Below, piece by piece: positions 1 through 5,985 of a stretch of 40,107 nt of DNA (positions are counted from its first letter, which is position 1; the number at the start of each line of letters is the position of its first letter). The notes under the pieces are model-generated. The model did no database searches. It saw only the letters and a list, made by a program, of their open reading frames with translations, and was not told where the DNA came from. This DNA is from a virus, in IMG/VR virus record IMGVR_UViG_3300010397_000032, positions 1-40,107 of that record. One strand, written 5' to 3'. The translations under genes and the position numbers were made by a program.

Positions 1-123
1 GGAATGGGCACCAGAAGGCACAGACCACGTTGCTTGGGCCTTTGTGGACAAGGTCAACGCCTTTATTCCTGATGGCGACTACAAGTTCCATAATGTCCCC
101 CGCCCCACCCCCGTCAAGCTGAC
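1..123. repeat. Left copy of 123-bp terminal repeat (circle overlap)
   Basis: These 123 bases recur exactly at 39985-40107. The repeat lies inside a coding region and the frame continues across the joined ends, so it is best read as the overlap left when a circular or circularly permuted genome was assembled. A true packaging repeat is less likely. Confidence 0.95.
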
Positions 124-274
124 TGCCCAGGAGATGGCGCGAGACTGGGTGAGGGCTCATGAACTGGAACCGGGTGTGAATGGATGGGAATGGCTGGCAA
201 GAGAACTGCTCAAGAAACCCATCGAACAACTCATGGACGAGGCCGGACTGGCGAAGGAGCGCGGAGAATCATGA
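2..274 (+). CDS. C-terminal part of the wrap-around accessory protein
   Basis: This is the 3' end of the gene that begins at 39278. Joining base 39984 to base 1 keeps one open frame, giving about 326 residues in total. The part here holds roughly the last 91 residues: an aromatic-rich segment with EWAPEGTDHVAW, then a helical tail ending in KERGES. An ATG at 44 would give a 76-residue protein, but the open frame upstream and the circular join argue against it as the true start. The stop overlaps the next start (ATGA at 271). I recognise no enzyme domain; function unknown. Confidence 0.75.
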   Translation, partial: EWAPEGTDHVAWAFVDKVNAFIPDGDYKFHNVPRPTPVKLTAQEMARDWVRAHELEPGVNGWEWLARELLKKPIEQLMDEAGLAKERGES

Positions 275-408
275 AAGAATTTGATGATGTGAAAGCCGAA
301 CTGGACAGGGCTGTGGCTAAGTTTCCGACTTGGCCCACTGACCCATTACATGCTGTGGCCGTGCCCGTTTTGCGGATCACCAGCCAACATGGAAATTGTG
401 GGAGATGA
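271..408 (+). pseudogene. Truncated MazG-like phage protein (N-terminal fragment)
   Basis: This 45-residue ORF is coupled to the upstream stop by ATGA. Its first 30 residues carry FPTWPTDPLHA, which I recall from the start of phage MazG-like or EbsC-type proteins (helical nucleotide pyrophosphohydrolase fold), usually about 100 residues or more. After DPLHAVAV the sequence changes character and ends at an early stop, so the helical catalytic core is missing. It may be expressed but should have no pyrophosphohydrolase activity. The family link rests on memory of the motif, and a novel mini-protein cannot be excluded. Confidence 0.4.
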
Positions 409-412
409 GTGA
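350..412 (+). pseudogene. CPFCG zinc-ribbon remnant in a second frame
   Basis: In the frame offset from the preceding ORF, bases 350-412 read MLWPCPFCGSPANMEIVGDE. CPFCG is the first zinc knuckle of Lar-type and related phage zinc-ribbon proteins, but no second CxxC follows. The stop TGA (410-412) overlaps the next start ATG (412), the usual coupling in this phage, which suggests this is the real 3' end of a former gene. I infer a deletion that joined a MazG-like gene to a zinc-ribbon gene out of frame. Confidence 0.35.
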
Positions 413-588
413 TGGAAATAGAACGAAACGGAGAGCGGTTGCAATATCTGGGGGAAGGTATCGGTTGGCAATGGTGGCCTTATGATCCGAAACTGCTTCA
501 GCACTTCGACCACGCAGAAGGAAGTTTGCACGACCCCTACAAACATCTGAGAGAATCCAAGGAGGCACAAATTGACCCCGACAGATGA
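412..588 (+). CDS. Hypothetical 58-residue protein
   Basis: The ORF starts by ATGA coupling at 412 and runs 58 codons to TGA at 586-588, overlapping the next gene by 17 bases. The product begins MEIERNGERLQYLGEGIGWQ, is rich in aromatic residues (WQWWPYDP) and charged at the end. No domain is recognised. The strong ribosome site of the following gene (AAGGAGG, 559-565) lies inside this ORF, which favours translational coupling. Confidence 0.5.
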   Translation: MEIERNGERLQYLGEGIGWQWWPYDPKLLQHFDHAEGSLHDPYKHLRESKEAQIDPDR

Positions 589-1312
589 GGCGCTGAAGGC
601 ATTGAAGGAAGCCCAGAGAGTAATCAAAGAGCACGAGATGGACGATGATTGTCCTCGCCCTGTTAAAGGAGCGGTTAATCGCATCATTAACGACGCCATC
701 GCCCGACTCGAAACCCAGGGGGCAAGCGTCTCCACGACCAGTCTGGATGAAGAATCGGCATGGAGGGAACTTCGTCCCGATCTTGAAGGTCCAACGCCCT
801 GGACAACCGGAGAAGTCATCACTTACCGGGGATTCTTCAGATGGGGCTGGCAGAAGAGCCGCCTCGCCCAAGCTACGGAAGGGCAGAATACAGGAAAGCA
901 AATAGGCTGGGCGAGTCGTCAGGGTGGTAATTTATTCTTCTACACCATTCAAAACAGACCCGGAAACGCCGTCGAAACCTTTCCCGTCTACGATGCCCCC
1001 CAGGTGCCGGTGGTGAGCCGGGAGGGGATTGGCAACGGTCTTCGCGAGGCATTCATGCACGGGGCAAAATGGTGGGAGTTTCATTCAACCAAGGGAACCA
1101 TGTGGCAATCTGACCAAAAACTGGTCGCGGAAGCGGCAGAGCGTCGATACCACGGTACAGGACATCTCCCACAACCCGACCGGGAGACTGCGCAAAGCAA
1201 GATTGATGCGGCGGTGGAAGCGTTAAAGTCCATTCTCAATCAGCACGACACTCCATATGTTCAGCGGGAAGTGGCGAGAGAAGCACTGGCCGCCCTCAAG
1301 GAGTCGAAATGA
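572..1312 (+). CDS. Hypothetical accessory protein, 246 residues, TTG start
   Basis: A TTG start at 572 is chosen because AAGGAGG lies 6 bases upstream (559-565) and no in-frame ATG near the 5' end has a comparable site. The protein looks modular: a helical N-terminus (about 1-50), a central aromatic segment (about 80-150) and a C-terminal segment with EAFMHGAKWWEF followed by an AAERRY motif and a helical tail. Such segments occur in small early phage proteins, but I cannot name a function. The stop overlaps the next ORF's upstream ATG at 1309. Confidence 0.65.
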   Translation: MTPTDEALKALKEAQRVIKEHEMDDDCPRPVKGAVNRIINDAIARLETQGASVSTTSLDEESAWRELRPDLEGPTPWTTGEVITYRGFFRWGWQKSRLAQATEGQNTGKQIGWASRQGGNLFFYTIQNRPGNAVETFPVYDAPQVPVVSREGIGNGLREAFMHGAKWWEFHSTKGTMWQSDQKLVAEAAERRYHGTGHLPQPDRETAQSKIDAAVEALKSILNQHDTPYVQREVAREALAALKESK

Positions 1313-1332
1313 GCACCGCGAAAGGAGAGGAT

Positions 1333-1764
1333 ATGAAACTGACGAGGGAAGATATTTCGAGACTTGCATGGGGTAACGCTAAAGTCGAATTGACCTATCA
1401 GGCTATCGAAGCGGTCTGGCAAGCCATTGAAGCCGACCGAGATACCATACGCACCCAGGCGCGCGAGGAGCTGCTGAAGGATCACTTCAAGATCGGGGAA
1501 GGGGTCATTGTAGAGGTGAGTGGGGGAATCAAAGGAACCGTGTGTGTTTGCATGGCTCACAAGCTGAGTGAACACGCTCTCACCTACGGGCAATCACCCG
1601 TGCGCCGTCCTACCAAGCAGCGGCCAATGACACGAGAAGATAAGATTGCTCGTCTGAAGGAACATTTCGACAAGTCGAAGCAATGGCTTCCAGCTGAGCT
1701 GAAAGATGCAACTCTGGACGATCTCTGTGCCGTTTTCGAGATCCCCACCGAGATAGAGGAGTAA
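1333..1764 (+). CDS. Hypothetical protein, 143 residues
   Basis: Two starts compete. ATG 1309 overlaps the upstream stop (ATGA), while ATG 1333 has a well-spaced AAGGAG site at 1322-1327. I prefer 1333, giving MKLTREDISRLAWGNA at the N-terminus. The first 45 residues are helical and charged, the middle has a beta-like GEGVIVEVSGGIKGT segment, and the C-terminal third resembles a small helical bundle (DKIARLKEHFDKS, DATLDDLCAVF). No family recognised. Confidence 0.6.
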   Translation: MKLTREDISRLAWGNAKVELTYQAIEAVWQAIEADRDTIRTQAREELLKDHFKIGEGVIVEVSGGIKGTVCVCMAHKLSEHALTYGQSPVRRPTKQRPMTREDKIARLKEHFDKSKQWLPAELKDATLDDLCAVFEIPTEIEE

Positions 1765-1767
1765 CCC

Positions 1768-2100
1768 ATGGCATATCAATGGAAGGTGGGGGAGCTGGCG
1801 GTGTGCATTAAGACTTCACGAACGCTCCCCGAGCACGTGACAAGGGGAACGATAGATATTATTCGTACTATCTGCGAGCATTGTGAGAGCAGAGATGGAC
1901 ACATTGGCTATGGATTAAAGTTTTACAATATTCCCGATCACCCGCATGCTAATTACTGGGATGCTAGGATATTCCGACCCCTCAACAAAGACGACCTGAA
2001 GCGCATCCGCGAGAAGCATGAGACACCGAGGATGAGGCCGAGCATCGCAGACTGGTTCTATGCCGAACAGCTCAAGATCATATTGGAGCAAGATGAATGA
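1768..2100 (+). CDS. Hypothetical phage protein with N-terminal SH3-like segment
   Basis: ATG 1768 follows AGAGGAG at 1755-1761. The 110-residue product starts WKVGELAVCIKTS and later has YWDARIFRPL. This pattern of a small beta-barrel N-terminus with a conserved W-D-x-R-x-F-R-P stretch is common in phage accessory proteins of unknown role. The C-terminus is helical and charged. It sits in a run of small coupled genes, and no function can be assigned. Confidence 0.6.
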   Translation: MAYQWKVGELAVCIKTSRTLPEHVTRGTIDIIRTICEHCESRDGHIGYGLKFYNIPDHPHANYWDARIFRPLNKDDLKRIREKHETPRMRPSIADWFYAEQLKIILEQDE

Positions 2101-2306
2101 AGGATCAGATTGAATTGGCTAGAAAAATCTTTGAAGATCAAGGTCCGCCAACCTACATGCTCTGTTCAGGAAAAGACATGAACGCCATGGGCGGAGTCAC
2201 CTATTTCCCCGAGGATCATATATTCGAGTGGGATGAGACTCGCGATGATTGGCGGGATTTGACTCTGGGAATCAATTTCAAGGACATGGGGAAGCCTAAA
2301 TCATGA
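2097..2306 (+). CDS. Hypothetical 69-residue protein
   Basis: The start overlaps the upstream stop (ATGA, 2097-2100) with GGAG just upstream in the previous gene. The product is acidic and aromatic, with HIFEWDETRDDWRDL near the C-terminus. No domain recognised. It also overlaps the next start by four bases, so it is part of a translationally coupled chain. Confidence 0.5.
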   Translation: MKDQIELARKIFEDQGPPTYMLCSGKDMNAMGGVTYFPEDHIFEWDETRDDWRDLTLGINFKDMGKPKS

Positions 2307-2560
2307 CCGACCCCCGACACTTCCGCCGAGACAGAGAATGGCCGTGTCCAGAGCCGACTTGCCACGCCGAACTGCACAGCGTCGTGATGCTACAGCTCCA
2401 CTACGCCACTCAGCATGCTCTTTCTTCAGACGGGATCGTAACCAGCATCAACGCACTCGATCCGCGGTCTGCCCGCGAGGTCGTAATTGAATCGCAGATT
2501 CCCTTGCCCGATTCGGCAACGTGGGGTAAAATGGTGGAGGGGGAGAAGAATGGACAATAG
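2303..2560 (+). CDS. Small protein with a C2H2-type zinc finger
   Basis: The 85-residue product carries near its N-terminus a C-x4-C-x12-H-x4-H pattern (Cys at about 15 and 20, His at about 33 and 38). This fits the classical C2H2 zinc finger, which is unusual in phages. The rest (about 45-85) is a short helical and charged tail without a second finger. A zinc-stabilised DNA- or protein-binding role is plausible but inferred. It lies in the coupled accessory operon and overlaps the next start by 11 bases. Confidence 0.6.
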   Translation: MTDPRHFRRDREWPCPEPTCHAELHSVVMLQLHYATQHALSSDGIVTSINALDPRSAREVVIESQIPLPDSATWGKMVEGEKNGQ

Positions 2561-2741
2561 CGAAACCGTGACAGTCATAACGGGCTCGGGACTAGAGTTG
2601 ACGCTGACCAAAACGCGCCATGATTCAACCGGTGTTGTCTACAGGATAGACGTCCCCTTCGAGTTCGTGCCCTTCAATGCGCCTCCAGGATACCCGCTAG
2701 GAATCTTTACCCAGCGCCGTTTCGGAGCCCGATATCTATGA
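2550..2741 (+). CDS. Hypothetical 63-residue protein
   Basis: ATG 2550 is preferred over upstream alternative starts because a purine-rich site (GGAGGGGGAGAAG) lies directly before it. The product begins MDNSETVTVITGSGLEL and is beta-rich, with VVYRIDVPFEFVPF in the middle. Unknown function. The end (TATGA) overlaps the next short ORF. Confidence 0.5.
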   Translation: MDNSETVTVITGSGLELTLTKTRHDSTGVVYRIDVPFEFVPFNAPPGYPLGIFTQRRFGARYL

Positions 2742-2821
2742 GCCTAGACCAAGCAATCACCCACGGCAAAGAACACCGCAAGGCGCGGGGGTTGGCTGAG
2801 CTTTTGATGGGGGTGGAGTGA
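2738..2821 (+). CDS. 27-residue ORF resembling the start of a longer phage family
   Basis: An ATGA-coupled ORF gives MSLDQAITHGKEHRKARGLA and ends after 27 residues. The stretch AITHGKEHRK resembles the start of a small phage protein family that normally continues with a Cys-rich segment. Here it stops early, so it may be a shortened family member or a remnant. The similarity is from memory and weak. Confidence 0.35.
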   Translation: MSLDQAITHGKEHRKARGLAELLMGVE

Positions 2822-3069
2822 TGATTAGGACGGTGAAGGATTCGACCCCCTATGAATCAGGGATCGATATTACACCAGAACTTCCAAGCGTGAAGACTCG
2901 AAGCATTCGGTCTGACCTAGTAGACAAGCTGGTGGGCTACACAAGCCACAGCCTAGCATGCCTTCAAGCCGATCTAAGAAGAGTTCGCCCCAAGCGTTCA
3001 GAGGTCGTCGAAGATTTTGTCTGCACCTGCGGCCTCTCAAATCTCATTCATGAAATAAGGGGAGAGTGA
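2821..3069 (+). CDS. Hypothetical 82-residue protein
   Basis: ATG 2821 follows GGTGGAG and overlaps the upstream stop by one base; a GTG at 2818 is a weaker alternative. The N-terminus is polar, the middle helical (SDLVDKLVGYTSHSLACL), and a CTC knuckle (FVCTCGLSN) lies near the C-terminus without a clear partner CxxC. Function unknown. The stop shares one base with the next ATG. Confidence 0.5.
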   Translation: MIRTVKDSTPYESGIDITPELPSVKTRSIRSDLVDKLVGYTSHSLACLQADLRRVRPKRSEVVEDFVCTCGLSNLIHEIRGE

Positions 3070-3236
3070 TGCCCGAGAGAACCTGGCTAGAGCATCACGA
3101 TCAGTTCGGCGAGCGCTTCAATGCTGATCTGGACGAAGTGTCCCTATGGATCGGAGAACGGCTGGAGCCCGACCAGGTATTCACCGAAGAGGATCTAGAT
3201 GATTGGGCCAAGGCTCACGGATGGCGGAAGAAATGA
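3069..3236 (+). CDS. Hypothetical 55-residue acidic protein
   Basis: The start shares base 3069 with the upstream stop, and GGGGAGAG lies just before it. The product (MPERTWLEHHDQFGERF and onward) ends with an acidic helix and DDWAKAHGWRKK. No family recognised. The end overlaps the following lipoprotein start as ATGA, so it is likely co-translated. Confidence 0.45.
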   Translation: MPERTWLEHHDQFGERFNADLDEVSLWIGERLEPDQVFTEEDLDDWAKAHGWRKK

Positions 3237-3349
3237 AGCTCCTCGCGCTCTGCCTGCTCACTCTCACCCTCTCAAGCTGTCTTGTGGCCAAGGTTGTCAT
3301 TAACGTACCCGGTGGGTATTATGTGACTACGCTGACTGTGATGGAGTAG
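3233..3349 (+). CDS. Tiny predicted lipoprotein (38 residues)
   Basis: ATGA coupling at 3233. The N-terminus MKLLALCLLTLTLSSC is a short lysine plus a hydrophobic stretch ending in an LSSC lipobox, so signal peptidase II cleavage before Cys16 would leave a lipid-anchored peptide of about 23 residues. Its neighbours are not lysis genes, so a host-surface or superinfection role is only a guess; o-spanins (Rz1-like) are also small lipoproteins, but this one lacks the proline-rich tail. Confidence 0.5.
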   Translation: MKLLALCLLTLTLSSCLVAKVVINVPGGYYVTTLTVME

Positions 3350-3360
3350 AGGAGAACCTT

Positions 3361-3723
3361 ATGCCCGGAGGACGACCGCCCAAGCCATTCGACAAGTCAA
3401 CCTTTGAGGGACTATGCCGAATCTCATGCACTAAAGAGGAAGTAGCCTCAGTTTTCAGCATGTCAGAAGACACCGTTGAGAACAAAGTGCACGAATTCTA
3501 TGGCGAGAGTTTTTCGGTGGTATATAAACGATTCCAGGGCCAGGGGAAACAGTCCCTCCGCCGCAAGCAGTTTGAAGCCGCTATAAAAGGCAACGTGACC
3601 ATGATGATCTGGCTGGGCAAGCAGAACTTGGGGCAGTCGGATAAGCAAGAGCTGACGGGCAAGGATGGCGGCCCGCTTGAATTCACGAAGATTGAGAGAG
3701 TGGTGGTTGACCCTAAAGCTTGA
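3361..3723 (+). CDS. Terminase small subunit
   Basis: The 120-residue protein has the arrangement of phage TerS proteins: a basic PGGRPPKPFD start, a helix-turn-helix region (CTKEEVASVFSMSEDTVENK, about 24-43), a central VYKRFQGQGKQSLRRKQFEAA oligomerisation segment and the MIWLGKQNLGQSDK signature near the C-terminus. TerS recognises phage DNA and hands it to the large subunit for packaging. GGAG precedes the ATG. It lies directly upstream of terL, overlapping it. In P22 the pac site lies inside the small-subunit gene; whether that holds here cannot be seen. Confidence 0.85.
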   Translation: MPGGRPPKPFDKSTFEGLCRISCTKEEVASVFSMSEDTVENKVHEFYGESFSVVYKRFQGQGKQSLRRKQFEAAIKGNVTMMIWLGKQNLGQSDKQELTGKDGGPLEFTKIERVVVDPKA

Positions 3724-4933
3724 TACCCCTCGCTGGGCGTTGCCACTTTTACAGCCCTCGCGCTACAAGGGGGCACATGGTGGCCGATCTTCGGGGAAGT
3801 CGCACTTCTTCGCTGAACGCCTGATAGAAGAGCATATCGCTACTCCCAATCAATCCAGTGTCTGTGTGCGCGAGGTTCAGAGAACGCTCACCCATTCGGT
3901 AAAGCGGCTCTTGGAAAGCAAGATCAACGCCATGGGAGCTCAGAACTACTTCGAGGTTCTAGACAGCGAGATTCGCAACCGCAAGGGCGACGGCATCATC
4001 ATCTTTCAGGGTATGCAGAATCACAATGCCGACTCCATCAAGTCACTTGAAGGCTTTGACCGTGCCTGGGTTGAGGAAGCGCAACGGCTGAGTCAGAATA
4101 GCCTTGATCTTTTACGCCCCACCATTCGCAAGCCAGGATCAGAACTTTGGTTTACCTGGAATCCTCGGTTAGATACCGACCCAGTGGACGTCCTGCTACG
4201 TGGCCCAAGTCTGCCGCCACGCGCAGTCGTGGTTGAGGCGAATTACCCTGAGAATCCATGGTTTCCGGCTGAATCTCGGGAAGAGATGGAATATGACCGC
4301 GGTGCAGACCCGGAGAAATACGCCCACATTTGGCTCGGTAAGTACCTCATGCACTCTGAGGCGCGCGTCTTCAGGAATTGGAAGGTAGAGGACTTCGAGA
4401 CTCCGAAAGACGCCATTCATCGGTTCGGTGCTGACTGGGGCTTCTCCGTTGACCCGACAGTCTTGGTGCGCTGTCATTTGGTCGGCAGGAAACTGTATAT
4501 CGACTATGAGGCTCACAAGGTTGGATGCGAGATCATTGACATTCCCGATCTGTTCATGTCGGTGCCGGAGGCTGAGAAGTGGCCGAGTGTTGCCGACTCT
4601 AATAGGCCCGATACGATCAGCCATATGCAGAAGCACGGGTTTCCGAAGATGCTCAAGGCAATCAAAGGCCCTGGATCTGTCGAGGAAGGCGTGGAGTGGC
4701 TCAAGAGCTATGAGATCATCGTGCATCCGCGCTGTCCTCACGTCATCGACGAGCTGACGCTCTATAGTTACAAGGTAGATCCTTTAACCGGGAAGGTGCT
4801 GCCGGTGCTTCAGGATAAGAAGAACCATGTCATCGACTCCCTGCGCTATGCTTGTGAGGGAATCCGGAGGCGACAGGAGCAAGCTCCCCCTCCCAAGGTG
4901 CAGAGCTTGCCAATGAAGAACTATTGGAATTAG
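3707..4933 (+). CDS. Terminase large subunit (DNA packaging ATPase/nuclease)
   Basis: This is the packaging motor. Walker A (GGRSSGKS, about 25-32), Walker B with catalytic acids (RAWVEEA, about 119-125), a coupling motif WFTWNP and a RNase H-like nuclease (GADWGFSVDP near 242-251, ADSNRPDT, NHVIDSLRYA) are all present, as in the Terminase_3/PBSX-type family. I chose TTG 3707, preceded by GAGAGAG and giving the family-typical TPRWALPLLQPSRYKG start, over ATG 3665, which overlaps terS by 59 bases. The length of 408 residues is typical. Confidence 0.9.
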   Translation: MTLKLDTPRWALPLLQPSRYKGAHGGRSSGKSHFFAERLIEEHIATPNQSSVCVREVQRTLTHSVKRLLESKINAMGAQNYFEVLDSEIRNRKGDGIIIFQGMQNHNADSIKSLEGFDRAWVEEAQRLSQNSLDLLRPTIRKPGSELWFTWNPRLDTDPVDVLLRGPSLPPRAVVVEANYPENPWFPAESREEMEYDRGADPEKYAHIWLGKYLMHSEARVFRNWKVEDFETPKDAIHRFGADWGFSVDPTVLVRCHLVGRKLYIDYEAHKVGCEIIDIPDLFMSVPEAEKWPSVADSNRPDTISHMQKHGFPKMLKAIKGPGSVEEGVEWLKSYEIIVHPRCPHVIDELTLYSYKVDPLTGKVLPVLQDKKNHVIDSLRYACEGIRRRQEQAPPPKVQSLPMKNYWN

Positions 4934-4962
4934 AATAGAGTTTGAAATCCAAGGAGGATCAA

Positions 4963-5286
4963 ATGGACAAGAAGAACTTTGACTACTACTACGACAATCG
5001 GTCGCAGACTTCTACTGAAGGACTATCGCCTATCGATCTGGCCAACATCGAGACCAAGCGTAAGAGCTTGCGAGAGACCCAGAAGGCGGCACTTGCTACC
5101 TATCTCGCCGGAGTTGGCCCCCAGATTGATGACCGGCTGGCTCAGATTGAACTTCTGCGCGTCAGCTTTGCCCGCGGTGACCAGAGCGCAATGCAAAGGA
5201 TTGTATCGGCTCGTCAGCAGATCATGGACCTTGAGGAACTCGGTCCTATCATCCAGCGCGAGATTGACGAACTGTTCGGAATGTAA
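4963..5286 (+). CDS. Hypothetical protein between terminase and portal, 107 residues
   Basis: ATG 4963 has AAGGAGG at 4951-4957. The product is mostly helical and charged (about 40-105), with an N-terminus rich in Tyr, Asp and Asn (NFDYYYDNRSQ). Predicted coiled-coil-like helices suggest a structural or assembly role, but there is no recognised family. The location between terL and portal suggests late expression. Confidence 0.6.
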   Translation: MDKKNFDYYYDNRSQTSTEGLSPIDLANIETKRKSLRETQKAALATYLAGVGPQIDDRLAQIELLRVSFARGDQSAMQRIVSARQQIMDLEELGPIIQREIDELFGM

Positions 5287-5298
5287 GGAATCGGCAGA

Positions 5299-5622
5299 AT
5301 GGCTAGAGGTATCATCCACAATAAAGGCCCCAAGGTCTCACGCGACCGCGAAAAGCTGATGAAGGTCTACGACTCATTCTGTCGCGCCTTCCCATGGTAT
5401 GCTCCGTTGCCAGCCGCCGACGTTGCCAAGCTGTCCAATTTCCGCCTGAACGCGCTTTGTGCTGAGGTGTGGAGCGACCAGAGTCCCGAGACACAGCTTG
5501 CCTACATGGCGAACATGAAGAATGATCCTAAGTCAGTGGTAGAGTATAAAGCGCCCCTGAAGTTCAGACCGCTGATTATCCCGAAGGAATTGCAGGAGGA
5601 ATTGAATGGCCAAGCTAACTAG
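5299..5622 (+). CDS. Hypothetical protein, 107 residues
   Basis: ATG 5299 follows GTAAGGAAT, a modest ribosome site. The product begins MARGIIHNKGPKVSRDREK and contains a Pro- and Ala-rich middle (FPWYAPLPAADVAKL). No domain is recognised. It overlaps the next start by 17 bases, consistent with coupled expression in the packaging module. Confidence 0.55.
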   Translation: MARGIIHNKGPKVSRDREKLMKVYDSFCRAFPWYAPLPAADVAKLSNFRLNALCAEVWSDQSPETQLAYMANMKNDPKSVVEYKAPLKFRPLIIPKELQEELNGQAN

Positions 5623-5800
5623 CAAAGCCCGCGCCAAGATTCCGAAGAAGGAGTTTGCGCTTCCGGCTGAGAAGAAGTACCCGATTGAAGATATCTCTCA
5701 CGCCCGCAATGCCCTAGCTCGGTCGAGCGGTAAGCCCGAGGAAGCTCAAGTCAGGAGAGCGGTCTACAAGAAATACCCCGAGCTGAAGAGGGGCAAATGA
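5606..5800 (+). CDS. Small basic conserved phage protein
   Basis: The 64-residue product shows the pattern of a small basic protein often found beside phage portal genes: AKIPKKEFALP, then YPIEDISHARNALAR and a VRRAVYKKYPELK end. Its molecular role is not known to me. GCAGGAGG lies 9-16 bases upstream. The stop overlaps the next start (ATGA at 5797). Confidence 0.6.
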   Translation: MAKLTSKARAKIPKKEFALPAEKKYPIEDISHARNALARSSGKPEEAQVRRAVYKKYPELKRGK

Positions 5801-5985
5801 GTACCGCGGCTCCCATTCGTGTTGACTTTGAGAACGAGGTTCCACACAAATATAGCGAAGTTATCTGCGTCAAATGCTGTCATAGATGGATCGCCGTTCG
5901 TCCGGTGGGGACGTTGCTTAAGCATCTTGAATGCGCCACCTGTGGTCCTGGATTCGCTGTAGAGACTGGAGAGGTGATGGAATGA
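5797..5985 (+). CDS. Small zinc-ribbon protein
   Basis: The 62-residue protein has two Cys pairs, CVKC at about 25-28 and CATC at about 47-50, separated by RWIAVRPVGTLLKHLE. This is a single zinc-ribbon of the type seen in small phage proteins next to head genes. A nucleic-acid or protein contact role is inferred only. It is ATGA-coupled to both neighbours. Confidence 0.6.
   Translation: MSTAAPIRVDFENEVPHKYSEVICVKCCHRWIAVRPVGTLLKHLECATCGPGFAVETGEVME

Noticed and set aside
3665-3706. Upstream ATG 3665 as the start of the terminase large subunit
   Set aside because: It would overlap the small-subunit gene by 59 bases and add residues not typical of the family; TTG 3707 with a purine-rich site gives the expected N-terminus.
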